A stretch of DNA of 52,143 nt from an uncultured Mailhella sp. GTDB lineage: Bacteria > Desulfobacterota > Desulfovibrionia > Desulfovibrionales > Desulfovibrionaceae. The stretch covers positions 1 through 52,143 of the forward strand of contig CALUTB010000007.1 in assembly GCA_944323575.1 (NCBI GenBank), given 5' to 3'. Made by a program: the position numbers and the translations under genes. Numbering within the stretch: the stretch's first letter is position 1; the number at the start of each line of letters is the position of its first letter. The notes beneath the pieces are model-generated. The model had not been told where the DNA came from. It did no database searches and was given only the letters and a program-made list of their open reading frames with translations. Shown one piece after another: positions 25,454-33,500 of the stretch.

Positions 25454-25479
25454 CGCATGAAAAAAGACTTTTTCATGCG
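25454..25479 (+). promoter_or_regulatory. Perfect palindrome abutting the aroA'-1 promoter (possible operator)
   Basis: CGCATGAAAAA (25454-25464) and TTTTTCATGCG (25469-25479) form a perfect 11-bp inverted repeat over AGAC. It ends one base before the -35 box at 25481, where an activator or repressor would bind. As RNA it could also be a terminator for transcription arriving from either side, since the arms carry A and T runs. Confidence 0.5.
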
Positions 25480-25480
25480 C

Positions 25481-25510
25481 TTGACAGTTTTTCCAAACCG
25501 GAGCTATGAA
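25481..25510 (+). promoter_or_regulatory. Promoter of the first aroA' gene
   Basis: Consensus -35 TTGACA (25481-25486) and TATGAA (25505-25510) with an 18-base spacer. Initiation near 25517 leaves a very short lead to the leader peptide ATG at 25531. Confidence 0.65.
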
Positions 25511-25530
25511 GAAGAAAAAGGTTGGAAATC

Positions 25531-25629
25531 ATGTTCAGCACGTTCCGTCCCGGCTATTTTACCATCGCCAGCAGCTTCGGTTGCTGGTGCTATGCGTATT
25601 ATCCCCGGCCATGCGGCGGGCTGTGCTGA
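25531..25629 (+). CDS. Aromatic-rich leader peptide of aroA'-1
   Basis: A 32-codon frame right after the promoter, followed by a terminator and then the aldolase gene. It carries nine aromatic codons: four Phe, four Tyr and one Trp, ending in the cluster GCWCYAYYP (Tyr codons at 25591, 25597 and 25600). The only Shine-Dalgarno-like sequence is GGTTGGA. The tandem Tyr codons lie 10 bases before the antiterminator strand and the stop lies 10 bases after it, the geometry needed for attenuation. I infer control mainly by tRNA-Tyr, with Phe and Trp codons contributing. Confidence 0.7.
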   Translation: MFSTFRPGYFTIASSFGCWCYAYYPRPCGGLC

Positions 25630-25652
25630 TTTCTTCCGTCACACAGGAATAT

Positions 25653-25687
25653 AAAGCCGCAGGCATATGCAAGCCGGCGGCTTTTTT
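25653..25687 (+). terminator. Attenuator upstream of aroA'-1
   Basis: AAAGCCGC (25653-25660) pairs with GCGGCTTT (25677-25684), with an inner GGC:GCC stem, and T6 ends the structure at 25687. The alternative strand TGCGGC (25612-25617), inside the leader peptide, is complementary to GCCGCA (25656-25661) of the left arm and can form an antiterminator. The core GCCGCAGGC...CAAGCCGGCGGC is shared with the attenuator of aroA'-2. Confidence 0.8.
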
Positions 25688-25723
25688 CATAGACGCCGGA
25701 AGCCTGCAAAGAAGAGGTTTCAC

Positions 25724-26521
25724 ATGGAAGTCGGCGCTCTCAGAAGATTCAACCGCATCATCAATCCCAAAACAGGCCGCGCCATCATCGTTCCCATGGA
25801 TCACGGCATGTCCGACGGCGCTCCCCGCGGACTGAAGGACATGGTCAAGGCCATCCACGACATGGACGCGGGCATGGCAGACGCCGTGCTTCTCCACAAG
25901 GGACTCATCCACAAGGCCGATTACGAATCCCATATGCGTCTCGGCTTCATCATGCACATTTCAGCTTCCACCTGTCTGTCGCGCAGACCCAACAAGAAGA
26001 TGCTGGTCGGCGACGTGGAAGAGGCCGTACGGCTCGGTGCGGATGCCGTATCCATCCACATCAATCTCGGCGACGACGATGAAAGCATGATGATGTCCGA
26101 TGCCGGCAGGATCGCCAAGGAATGCAGCCTCTGGGGCATGCCTCTGCTCATGATGGTATATGCCCGCGGCCACGACGTGGACAGCTATGATCCGCGCAAC
26201 ATCGCCCACTGCGCCCGCGTGGGCGCGGAACTCGGCGCCGACATCGTGAAGGTTCCCTATACCGGCGATCCGGAGACCTTCGCCGACGTGGTGGAAGACT
26301 GCGGCGTTCCCGTGCTCATTGCCGGAGGCCCCAAGCTTGATTCCACGCGCAAGCTTCTGGACATGGTATACGGTTCCCTGCAGGCCGGAGGGTCCGGTCT
26401 TTCCGTGGGCCGCAACGTCTTCGAACATCCGCGTCGCGTGGCACTGCTCAAGGCTCTGCGCGCCATGGTGCACGGCAACGCCTCCGTGGAGGAAGCCCTG
26501 GAACTCATGGACGAAAAGTAG
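25724..26521 (+). CDS. 2-amino-3,7-dideoxy-D-threo-hept-6-ulosonate synthase (AroA'), paralogue 1
   Basis: A 265-residue class-I (Schiff-base) aldolase of the DhnA/FbaB fold. Conserved parts are IVPMDHGMSDGAPRGL, AVLLHKGLI, DAVSIHINLGDDDE, GMPLLMMVYARG, the Schiff-base lysine region ADIVKVPYTGDPETF, and the phosphate site GLSVGRNVFEH. In archaea (MJ0400) this enzyme makes the precursor of 3-dehydroquinate from L-aspartate semialdehyde and a deoxyhexulose phosphate; its position beside DHQ synthase II indicates that role over fructose-bisphosphate aldolase. It appears monocistronic with its own attenuator. The second copy lies 310 bases downstream. Confidence 0.85.
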   Translation: MEVGALRRFNRIINPKTGRAIIVPMDHGMSDGAPRGLKDMVKAIHDMDAGMADAVLLHKGLIHKADYESHMRLGFIMHISASTCLSRRPNKKMLVGDVEEAVRLGADAVSIHINLGDDDESMMMSDAGRIAKECSLWGMPLLMMVYARGHDVDSYDPRNIAHCARVGAELGADIVKVPYTGDPETFADVVEDCGVPVLIAGGPKLDSTRKLLDMVYGSLQAGGSGLSVGRNVFEHPRRVALLKALRAMVHGNASVEEALELMDEK

Positions 26522-26565
26522 ACGGGCAGGAACGCAAAAAGCTTCCGACTTCCGATATTTTCCTG

Positions 26566-26596
26566 TTGACAGATTTCTTTCTCTGGGATTAGTAAT
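26566..26596 (+). promoter_or_regulatory. Promoter of the second aroA' gene and the aromatic operon
   Basis: Consensus -35 TTGACA (26566-26571) with an AT-rich -10 region TAGTAAT (26590-26596), spacing 18-19. Transcription would start about 20 bases before the leader ATG at 26623. Confidence 0.55.
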
Positions 26597-26610
26597 TTTT
26601 TAAACTTTCA

Positions 26611-26724
26611 ATGGTTGTTGTCATGCATACTCTGTATTCCGCCACCGCCCAGTTTGAAACCAACGGCTTTACCTTTGGTTTCTACTTTTATTTTACCGGG
26701 TCCTGTGGTCGGAAGGATTGCTGA
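26611..26724 (+). CDS. Phe/Tyr-rich leader peptide of aroA'-2 and the aro operon
   Basis: A 33- or 37-codon frame (ATG at 26623 or in-frame at 26611) ending in TGA at 26722. It contains the run FTFGFYFYF, with six Phe and three Tyr codons in all and no Trp. No strong Shine-Dalgarno precedes it. The Phe/Tyr run ends at 26694, eight bases before the antiterminator strand 26702-26710, and the stop lies 12 bases after that strand. The layout equals that of E. coli pheL-type leaders, so sensing of charged tRNA-Phe (and Tyr) is inferred. Confidence 0.8.
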   Translation: MVVVMHTLYSATAQFETNGFTFGFYFYFTGSCGRKDC

Positions 26725-26746
26725 CAACCAGAGTTTGCAAAACTTC

Positions 26747-26780
26747 GGGCCGCAGGCGAAACAAGCCGGCGGCCCTTTTT
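26747..26780 (+). terminator. Attenuator upstream of aroA'-2
   Basis: GGGCCGC (26747-26753) pairs with GCGGCCC (26769-26775) with an inner GGC:GCC stem, then T5. The antiterminator is strong: CCTGTGGTC (26702-26710) pairs over nine contiguous positions, two of them G-U, with GGCCGCAGG (26748-26756) of the left arm. The terminator core is nearly identical to that before aroA'-1, which points to duplication of gene plus leader. Confidence 0.85.
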
Positions 26781-26830
26781 GTATGCTGACGCCGCCATGC
26801 AGCCCCAACTTTCAAAAGAAGGAACTCCTT

Positions 26831-27634
26831 ATGGAACTCGGCACCAAGAAAAGACTGACCCGCATCTTCAATCCCGACACCAACCGCACCATCATCGTTC
26901 CCATGGATCACGGCATGACCATCGGTGCTCCCGACGGACTGGTGGACATCCGCAAGGCGGTTGACGACATGAATGAGGGCGGCGCCAACGCCGTGATCAT
27001 GCACAAGGGGCTCATCCGCGCTTCCGGTTGTGCCGACGCCAATGCCGATCTCGGCCTCATCATGCACATTACCGCCTCCACGGAACTGTGCCCCAGCGGC
27101 AACACCAAGGTACTCACCGGATCGGTGGAGGAAGCCATCCGTCTCGGTGCGGACGCCGTCTCCATCCACATCAACCTCGGCGACGCCAACGAACGCGAAA
27201 TGCTCTACAACGCGGGCGTGATTGCCGATCATTGCAACCGCTGGGGCATGCCTCTGCTCATGATGCTCTACGGCCGCGGCGGTCTCATCCGCGACAGCTT
27301 CACCACCGAAGTCGTGGCCCACTGCGCCCGCGTGGGTGCGGAACTCGGCGCCGACATCGTAAAGGTCTCCTACACCGGCAGTCCCGAGTCCTTCCATCGC
27401 GTCACCGCATGCTGCTGCGCTCCCGTAGTCATCGCCGGCGGCGAACGCATCGACTCCACGCGCAAGCTGCTGCAGATGGTCTATGACTCCCTGCAGGCCG
27501 GAGGCGCCGGCCTTTCCATCGGCCGCAACGTGTTCGAGCATCCCCGCCGTGTGAACCTCATGCGCGCCATGAACGCCATCGTGCACTCGAATGCCTCCGT
27601 AGACGACGCCATGGCTCTCGTCGGCGAAGACTAG
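26831..27634 (+). CDS. 2-amino-3,7-dideoxy-D-threo-hept-6-ulosonate synthase (AroA'), paralogue 2
   Basis: A 267-residue paralogue of the preceding aldolase, with IVPMDHGMTIGAPDGL, AVIMHKGLI, DAVSIHINLGDANE, GMPLLMMLYGRG, the Schiff-base lysine region ADIVKVSYTGSPESF, GERIDSTRKLLQMVYDSLQ and GLSIGRNVFEH. It is 16 bases upstream of DHQ synthase II and thus first gene of the aromatic operon. A short cysteine run (TACCCAP) replaces EDCGVP of paralogue 1. The copies are full length with all motifs, so both are expected to be active isozymes under different attenuators. Confidence 0.87.
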   Translation: MELGTKKRLTRIFNPDTNRTIIVPMDHGMTIGAPDGLVDIRKAVDDMNEGGANAVIMHKGLIRASGCADANADLGLIMHITASTELCPSGNTKVLTGSVEEAIRLGADAVSIHINLGDANEREMLYNAGVIADHCNRWGMPLLMMLYGRGGLIRDSFTTEVVAHCARVGAELGADIVKVSYTGSPESFHRVTACCCAPVVIAGGERIDSTRKLLQMVYDSLQAGGAGLSIGRNVFEHPRRVNLMRAMNAIVHSNASVDDAMALVGED

Positions 27635-27650
27635 TTAGCAAGGATCTCCC

Positions 27651-28619
27651 ATGAACATCTATTTCAAGAGCGTGCCCTTCAGCAAAAACGACGTGACTCT
27701 GGCGCTGGAATCCGGTGTGGACGGCGTCATCGTTCCTGCCGACAAAGTTGATTCCGTTGCCGTACTGTCCCGGATTCCCGTTCTGGCGGAAAAAGACATG
27801 CCATCCTGCACCATGAATGCCAAGGCCGACGAGGAAGCCATCCGCGACAGTCTCCGGGCGGGCAGACAAGTGACGCTGGCCCGGGGCTGGGAAGTCATTC
27901 CTGTGGAAAACCTTCTTGCTCAGTGCGACAACGTCGTCGCCGAAGCAGGCAGTCTGGAGGAAGCCGTTCTGGCGTCCGGCATTCTGCAGCGCGGGGTGCA
28001 GGGCATCGTGGTGCTGCCCGAAGCCATCGGCGACCTCAAGGAAATCATCGCACGCTGCAAGATCAGCCGCGAACATGAAGAGCTTCAGGAAGCCGTGATC
28101 ACCCGCGTGGAACCTGCGGGACTCGGACACCGCGTATGCATCGACACCATGTCCATGCTGCATTGCGGTCAGGGCATGCTGGTGGGAAATTCCAGCGCAT
28201 TCACCTTTCTCGTCCATGCGGAGACCGAACACAACGAATATGTGGCCTCCCGTCCCTTCCGCGTGAACGCCGGTGCGGTGCACGCCTACATCCGCCTGCC
28301 CGGAGACACTACGACCTATCTTTCGGAAGTGGTTTCCGGCACACAGATGCTGGTGGTGGATCACACGGGCGCGACCAGTCTCGCCACGGCGGGAAGGGTC
28401 AAGATCGAAGTGCGTCCCATGCTCCTTGTGGAAGCAAAGATCGGCGACAAGACGGGAGCGGTGTTTCTTCAGAACGCCGAAACCATCCGTCTCACCGCGC
28501 CTGACGGCACACCCGTAAGCGTAGTTTCGCTGAAACCCGGCGACAAGGTGCTCTGCCGCACCGATGAGGCCGGACGCCACTTCGGCATGCGCATCAAGGA
28601 AGACATTCAGGAGAAATAG
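27651..28619 (+). CDS. 3-dehydroquinate synthase II (archaeal type)
   Basis: A 322-residue enzyme of the MJ1249 family, unrelated to AroB, which oxidatively deaminates and cyclises the AroA' product to 3-dehydroquinate with NAD. Family hallmarks are VDGVIVPADKVD near the N-terminus, RVCIDTMSMLHCGQGMLVGN, SSAFTFLVHAET, RPFRVNAGAVHAYI, TYLSEVVSGTQMLVVDH and the C-terminal KPGDKVLCRTDEAGRHFGM. No classical AroB or DAHP synthase gene is in the window. Three bases separate it from pheA. It confirms that the cell uses the aspartate-semialdehyde entry to the shikimate pathway. Confidence 0.92.
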   Translation: MNIYFKSVPFSKNDVTLALESGVDGVIVPADKVDSVAVLSRIPVLAEKDMPSCTMNAKADEEAIRDSLRAGRQVTLARGWEVIPVENLLAQCDNVVAEAGSLEEAVLASGILQRGVQGIVVLPEAIGDLKEIIARCKISREHEELQEAVITRVEPAGLGHRVCIDTMSMLHCGQGMLVGNSSAFTFLVHAETEHNEYVASRPFRVNAGAVHAYIRLPGDTTTYLSEVVSGTQMLVVDHTGATSLATAGRVKIEVRPMLLVEAKIGDKTGAVFLQNAETIRLTAPDGTPVSVVSLKPGDKVLCRTDEAGRHFGMRIKEDIQEK

Positions 28620-28622
28620 ATC

Positions 28623-29762
28623 ATGGCTGAGCCTTTCCAGATTCCCGGTCTCACAGAACTGCGCGAACAGATAGACGACGTGGACTCCCGTCTGCTGGAA
28701 CTCATGAACCGGCGTGCCAGCCTCAGCGTGGCCGTGGGGGAAGCAAAGAAACAGGTTTCGGGCAAAGTCTTCGATCCGGCCAGAGAGGCCCGTCTTCTGG
28801 AAAGGCTCGCCGAGCGCAATACAGGGCCGCTGAAGAAAGAGCACATCGCGGCCATATGGCGCGCCATACTCTCCGCTTCACGCGCCCTTCAGAAGCCGTG
28901 CACCGCAGCCTATCTCGGTCCGGAAGGAACCTTTTCCTACTTCGCTGCCAGAGACTTCCTCGGCGAGTCCATGGCCTTCGTGCCCTGCCGTGATTTCAAC
29001 GAAATCTTCCGCGGCATCAGCCTCGAAGAATTCGACATGGGCGTCATTCCCCTGGAAAACTCCATACACGGCACCATCACGCAGAGCTTCGATCTGTTCT
29101 CCCAGTATCAGGTAAGCATACAGGCAGAGTTCTACTCCCGCATCTCCAACAGTCTTCTCAGCCGGGAAACGATGCTGGAGGACGTCAAGACCGTCTATTC
29201 CCATCCCCAGCCTCTTGGCCAGTGTGCCTCCTGGCTGCGCGCCCATCTTCCCGCCGCCAGACTCGTGTCCGTGGAATCCACGGCCGCAGCCGCATGGAAG
29301 GCGGCAGACGAAAAAGGCGCAGCATCCATAGGACACCGCAGCATGGCGGAAAAACTCGGCATGCACGCTCTTGCCGACAACATTCAGGACGATGCCTCCA
29401 ACTGGACACGCTTCGTGCTCGTCCGTCCCGGGGATGCTCCTGCCGGAGGAGGCCATCCGGAAGAGCCTGGCCGCTTCAAGTCTTCCCTGCTCTTCACTGT
29501 TCCCAACAGAGCCGGAACGCTCAGCGACGTTTTGAACGTCTTCTCAGCTCATGGCGTGAACATGACAAAACTGGAATCACGTCCCATGAAGGGCAGCTGC
29601 TGGGACTACATCTTCTTTGCCGACGTGGAATGTGATCTCTCCTCTTCCGACAGAGCAGAACTCATCCGCGACCTCGGCGCATACTGCACCTCCGTGCGCG
29701 TTCTCGGATGCTACCCCGAAGGGCCGCGCCTCGACTCCACCGTCAACACTACAGGTTTCTGA
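28623..29762 (+). CDS. pheA: Chorismate mutase / prephenate dehydratase (P-protein)
   Basis: A 379-residue bifunctional enzyme of phenylalanine synthesis. Residues about 8-92 are an AroQ chorismate mutase (LREQIDDVDSRLLELMNRRA, VFDPAREARLLERL). The prephenate dehydratase domain (about 98-275) has AYLGPEGTFSYFAA, GVIPLENSIHGTITQSFDL, SHPQPLGQC and the catalytic-Thr motif NWTRFVLV. An ACT domain follows (about 290-365) with NRAGTLSDVL and the Phe-binding ESRP motif, so feedback inhibition by Phe is expected. It precedes aroA by three bases. Confidence 0.96.
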   Translation: MAEPFQIPGLTELREQIDDVDSRLLELMNRRASLSVAVGEAKKQVSGKVFDPAREARLLERLAERNTGPLKKEHIAAIWRAILSASRALQKPCTAAYLGPEGTFSYFAARDFLGESMAFVPCRDFNEIFRGISLEEFDMGVIPLENSIHGTITQSFDLFSQYQVSIQAEFYSRISNSLLSRETMLEDVKTVYSHPQPLGQCASWLRAHLPAARLVSVESTAAAAWKAADEKGAASIGHRSMAEKLGMHALADNIQDDASNWTRFVLVRPGDAPAGGGHPEEPGRFKSSLLFTVPNRAGTLSDVLNVFSAHGVNMTKLESRPMKGSCWDYIFFADVECDLSSSDRAELIRDLGAYCTSVRVLGCYPEGPRLDSTVNTTGF

Positions 29763-29765
29763 TTC

Positions 29766-31085
29766 ATGATCACGCTCCAAGCCCCCGCTTCAAAATCCGT
29801 CTCCCATCGAACCCTCATCGCCGCCGCCCTGGCACACGGGTCCTCGCAGGTGCATCACGTACTCTCAAGTGCCGATCTGGAACGCACGCGCGGCATTCTC
29901 CATGCCGCCGGAGCCGTGCTGAAGGACCTGGGGGACGGCAGCTGGAGCGTACAGGGCATGGAGCACGGACCTGTCGGGGGGACGAAGAATGCGCTCGACT
30001 GTCAGGTGGGAGAATCCGGCACGACCTGCCGTCTGCTTACTGCAGTTCTCGCCGCCGGACACGGTTCCTTCCGCGTTCACGGAGTGGAAAGAATGCACGA
30101 GCGTCCCATAGGAGCCCTGACGACGGCCCTTCAGACACTCGGAGTACGCATCGACTTCGAGAACAAAAACGGATATCCGCCTCTTGTCATTCATACCGAC
30201 GGGCTTGCCGGAGGCGATGCGGAGCTGAGCATGGACGAATCGAGTCAATATCTTTCCGGCCTGCTGCTCGCCGCTCCGCTCGCACGACGTTCCACGCGGA
30301 TCTCCCTCGTAGGCAGGAAGGCGGTATCCTGGCCCTATGTGGGACTGACTCTTCAGGTCCTGGAAGATTTCGGCATCGACTTCACCGTTGAAGTTCAGGA
30401 AGACGAACTCTGGAAGAGCGTCCCCTGGAGGAGCGTGACCAAAGCCATACCCGGGCATCTTCGCATCACCGTGCGCCCCGGCAGCTACAGAAGCGGCGAC
30501 TACAGGGTGGAAGGCGACTGGTCCGGAGCCTCCTATCTGCTTGCGGCCGGAGCCGTAGGGCGGGAACCGGTTCTGGTTACGGGACTTCGTTCCGACTCCC
30601 TGCAGGGCGACCGCGCCATTCTGGATATTCTCCGGAACATGGGAGCCTCCGTCGAACTCCGGAAAGACGGTATTCTGGTCAGCCCCTCGTCTCTCCACGG
30701 CATCACCGTGGACATGGGGGCCTGTCCCGACCTTGTTCCCACCGTGGCCATGATTGCCGCCTCCGCCTCCGGCGAAACCCGCATCACCAACATTGCCCAT
30801 CTGCGCATCAAGGAATGCGACCGCCTTTCCGCCTGTGCCACGTCCCTGTCACTTATCGGCGTCGGAGCGGAAGAAGGGCCGGACCATCTCACGATTCACG
30901 GTATGTTCCCGCAGGTTCCCGCCATACCCGAAGGCACGGTCTTTCCCACATGGAACGATCATCGAATGGCCATGTCCGTCTCCCTGCTCGGTCTTGCCCG
31001 CGGTCAGCGCGTACTCGTGGACGATCCCGCCGTGGTGCGCAAGTCCTTTCCCGATTTCTGGAATGTATGGAGCGCTCTTGTATGA
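29766..31085 (+). CDS. aroA: 3-phosphoshikimate 1-carboxyvinyltransferase (EPSP synthase)
   Basis: A 439-residue two-domain enzyme that joins shikimate 3-phosphate and phosphoenolpyruvate. Motifs: PASKSVSHRTLIAAAL at the N-terminus, GESGTTCRLLTAVL, ERPIGALTTAL, DESSQYLSGLLLAAPLA, DLVPTVAMIAA with the catalytic Asp, LRIKECDRLSA and WNDHRMAMS. The first motif has PASKS where class I enzymes have PGSKS, an Ala at the glycine position near the glyphosate pocket. It overlaps tyrA by four bases. Confidence 0.95.
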   Translation: MITLQAPASKSVSHRTLIAAALAHGSSQVHHVLSSADLERTRGILHAAGAVLKDLGDGSWSVQGMEHGPVGGTKNALDCQVGESGTTCRLLTAVLAAGHGSFRVHGVERMHERPIGALTTALQTLGVRIDFENKNGYPPLVIHTDGLAGGDAELSMDESSQYLSGLLLAAPLARRSTRISLVGRKAVSWPYVGLTLQVLEDFGIDFTVEVQEDELWKSVPWRSVTKAIPGHLRITVRPGSYRSGDYRVEGDWSGASYLLAAGAVGREPVLVTGLRSDSLQGDRAILDILRNMGASVELRKDGILVSPSSLHGITVDMGACPDLVPTVAMIAASASGETRITNIAHLRIKECDRLSACATSLSLIGVGAEEGPDHLTIHGMFPQVPAIPEGTVFPTWNDHRMAMSVSLLGLARGQRVLVDDPAVVRKSFPDFWNVWSALV

Positions 31086-31918
31086 GCGAGCGCATCGTCA
31101 TCGTCGGCTGTCGCGGACGCATGGGTTCCATGCTCATGGAGCGTTTCCGTCATGAGTCCGGAATATCACCCGCAGGCATCGACATTCCCTTTGAAAACGG
31201 CACCGTTGCGGAAGCATGCCGGGGGGCACGCATGGTGCTTCTCTGCATTCCGGCCACTGCCATTGCCGACACCATAGACATCCTGCGTCCTTTCATGTCG
31301 CCGGACACCATTCTTGCCGACATCACCTCGGTGAAGGAACTGCCCATGCAGCACATGGAAAGCCTGTGGGATGGCCCGGTGGTCGGAACGCATCCGCTTT
31401 TCGGTCCGGTTCCGGCGCAGGACCTGGAACTGCGCGTGACCATAGTACCGGGCATGAGGGCTTCAGAAGACGACATACTATTCGTGGAAGGCCTGTTTCA
31501 GGGCTTCGGCTGCGTGACATTCCGCGCCACGGCCGAAGAACACGACATCGCGGAAGCCAAGATACAGGGCATGAACTTCATTACAAGCGCGGTGTATTTC
31601 GCCATGACGGCGGAAGACCCCGCGCTTCTTCCGTACATAACGCCATCTTTTCTGAGGCGCATGAATTCCACGGAAAAACAGCTCATGGAAGACGGGGAAC
31701 TCTTCACATGGCTTTTTGAAGCCAATCCCCACAGTCAGGCCATGACGCGTCAGTACCGCAATCTGCTTTCTCTCGCCGCTGCCGGCGATATTGACCTTAT
31801 TCTGCATAAGGCAAGATGGTGGTGGATGGAAGGCGAGGACAGAAAAACCATACACGAGGAAGCCCGTAAGGTGGCCCTCCAGTCGGCCCGCATGGGGTTG
31901 AAAAAAGGACAACAATAA
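31082..31918 (+). CDS. tyrA: Prephenate dehydrogenase family protein
   Basis: A 278-residue protein with an N-terminal NAD(P)-binding fold (ERIVIVGCRGRMGSMLMERF), VLLCIPATAIADTIDIL, DITSVKELPMQHM and the signature GTHPLFGP; the catalytic His of the family lies in that last motif. The C-terminal helical half has EEHDIAEAKIQGMNF. It converts prephenate to 4-hydroxyphenylpyruvate for tyrosine. The glycine motif is GCRGRMG, with one extra-bulky residue compared with GxGxxG, which is common in this branch. Start 31082 overlaps the aroA stop (ATGA); its stop shares one base with the aroC start (TAATG). Confidence 0.9.
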   Translation: MSERIVIVGCRGRMGSMLMERFRHESGISPAGIDIPFENGTVAEACRGARMVLLCIPATAIADTIDILRPFMSPDTILADITSVKELPMQHMESLWDGPVVGTHPLFGPVPAQDLELRVTIVPGMRASEDDILFVEGLFQGFGCVTFRATAEEHDIAEAKIQGMNFITSAVYFAMTAEDPALLPYITPSFLRRMNSTEKQLMEDGELFTWLFEANPHSQAMTRQYRNLLSLAAAGDIDLILHKARWWWMEGEDRKTIHEEARKVALQSARMGLKKGQQ

Positions 31919-32976
31919 TGCGTTACAGTCTGTTCGGCGAATCCCACGGCCCGGCCATCGGCATCGTGCTGCAGGGCGTTCCTTCGGGACTTGACATCGA
32001 CACGGATTTCATCCGCAGCGAAATGGCGCGCCGCGCCCCGGGGCGCTCCCCGCTTGCCACGGCACGCAATGAAAAGGACGAAGTGCGCATTCTGAGCGGC
32101 GTGTTCGAAGGCAAGACCTGCGGCACGCCTCTTTGCGGCGTCATAGAAAATACCGACACACGCTCACGGGATTACGCCGCCACCCGCTGGCTCGCCAGAC
32201 CGGGCCATGCCGACTTCGCAGCGCACCTTCGCTATCATGGATTTGAGGACTACCGCGGCGGCGGACATTTTTCCGGACGCCTCACCGCGCCTCTGGTCTT
32301 CGCCGGAGCCGTGGCAAAGCTTGCGCTGCGGGAAAAAGGGGTGGAAGTACTGGCCCGCATCAGAAGTGCGGCGGGCATCGATGACGTTCCCCTCAATCCC
32401 GCCCGTCCCGACGTTGAGGCTCTGCGCGCGGCAGGGAAAAAAAACTTTCCCGTGATCGACGATGCACAGGGAAATGCCATGCAGGATGCCATTCTTGCGG
32501 CCCGTGCCGAGGGAGACTCCGCAGGCGGACTTATCGAATGTCTTGCTCTCGGCCTTCCCGCCGGACTCGGAAGTCCGGACTTCGATGAAAATCTCGAAAG
32601 CATCATCGCCCGCCACGTGTTTGCGGTACCGGCCGTCAAGGGACTCTCCTTCGGAGCCGGCTTCGCCCTTGCCTCCATGCGCGGAAGCGAAGCCAACGAC
32701 GTTTTTGTGCCGGGCGACACACTGCGGACCCGTACCAACAACAACGGAGGCATCAACGGAGGCATCTCCAACGGCATGCCCGTGGTCTTTACCGTGGTCA
32801 TCAAACCTACGCCTTCCATCGGAAGGGAGCAGAAAACCGTGGATATGCGGACTGGCGAAGCTGCACTGCTTACCATCACCGGCAGGCACGATCCGTGCAT
32901 TCTTTCCCGCGCCGTTCCCGTCATAGAGGCCGCCTGCGCACTGGCCGTCACGGAAATTCCGGGAGTGCTTTCATGA
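31918..32976 (+). CDS. aroC: Chorismate synthase
   Basis: A 352-residue flavin-dependent enzyme that makes chorismate from EPSP by 1,4-elimination; it needs reduced FMN. Motifs: FGESHGPAIG, RRAPGRSPLATARNEKDEV, RPGHADFAAHLRYHGFEDYR, GGGHFSGRLTAPL, NNNGGINGGISNGMPV and the C-terminal RHDPCILSRAVPVIEA. Length is typical. It overlaps tyrA by one base and aroK by four. Flavodoxin, encoded just downstream, could supply electrons for FMN reduction, which is inference. Confidence 0.97.
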   Translation: MRYSLFGESHGPAIGIVLQGVPSGLDIDTDFIRSEMARRAPGRSPLATARNEKDEVRILSGVFEGKTCGTPLCGVIENTDTRSRDYAATRWLARPGHADFAAHLRYHGFEDYRGGGHFSGRLTAPLVFAGAVAKLALREKGVEVLARIRSAAGIDDVPLNPARPDVEALRAAGKKNFPVIDDAQGNAMQDAILAARAEGDSAGGLIECLALGLPAGLGSPDFDENLESIIARHVFAVPAVKGLSFGAGFALASMRGSEANDVFVPGDTLRTRTNNNGGINGGISNGMPVVFTVVIKPTPSIGREQKTVDMRTGEAALLTITGRHDPCILSRAVPVIEAACALAVTEIPGVLS

Positions 32977-33488
32977 AAAATCTCGTGCTGATCGGCCTTT
33001 CCGGCTGCGGCAAGAGCACCATTGGAAAGCGTCTTGCCCGAAAACTCCGCATGCCGCTTCTGGACACCGACACCATGATCGAAAAAAACTCGGGACGCAC
33101 CATTCCCGATATTTTCGCCCGGGACGGTGAAGAAGGGTTCAGAACCATGGAATCAGCCTGTGCCCGGGAAGCCGCCGCATATGACGGCGCCGTCATATCC
33201 ACGGGGGGAGGCATGATCCTGCGCGGAGAGAATATGGATGCACTGTCAAAAAACGGCATCATCGTGTTCATAGACCGGCATCCTTCCCATATTCTGCGTT
33301 CCACGACACTGGGCGACCGTCCTCTCGTACAGAATGACAGAGACAGACTCTTCCGTCTGTACGCCGAACGAATCGCTCTGTATCGACGCCATGCAGATGT
33401 GACCATTCCCAATCATGGTGGTCCCCGTACCCTCAAAAGGCGCATTCTGCAGATTCTGCGTCATTACCACCGCATAGCCAGCGACTGA
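32973..33488 (+). CDS. aroK: Shikimate kinase
   Basis: A 171-residue P-loop kinase that phosphorylates shikimate with ATP. The Walker A is IGLSGCGKSTIGK (residues 7-19), the shikimate-binding DTDTMIEKNSGRTI follows (second Asp and Arg), then EEGFRTMES, ISTGGGMIL with the GGG loop, and the lid LGDRPLVQ. Start at 32973 overlaps the aroC stop. Confidence 0.95.
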   Translation: MKNLVLIGLSGCGKSTIGKRLARKLRMPLLDTDTMIEKNSGRTIPDIFARDGEEGFRTMESACAREAAAYDGAVISTGGGMILRGENMDALSKNGIIVFIDRHPSHILRSTTLGDRPLVQNDRDRLFRLYAERIALYRRHADVTIPNHGGPRTLKRRILQILRHYHRIASD

Positions 33489-33500
33489 ACCGGAGTTCCC

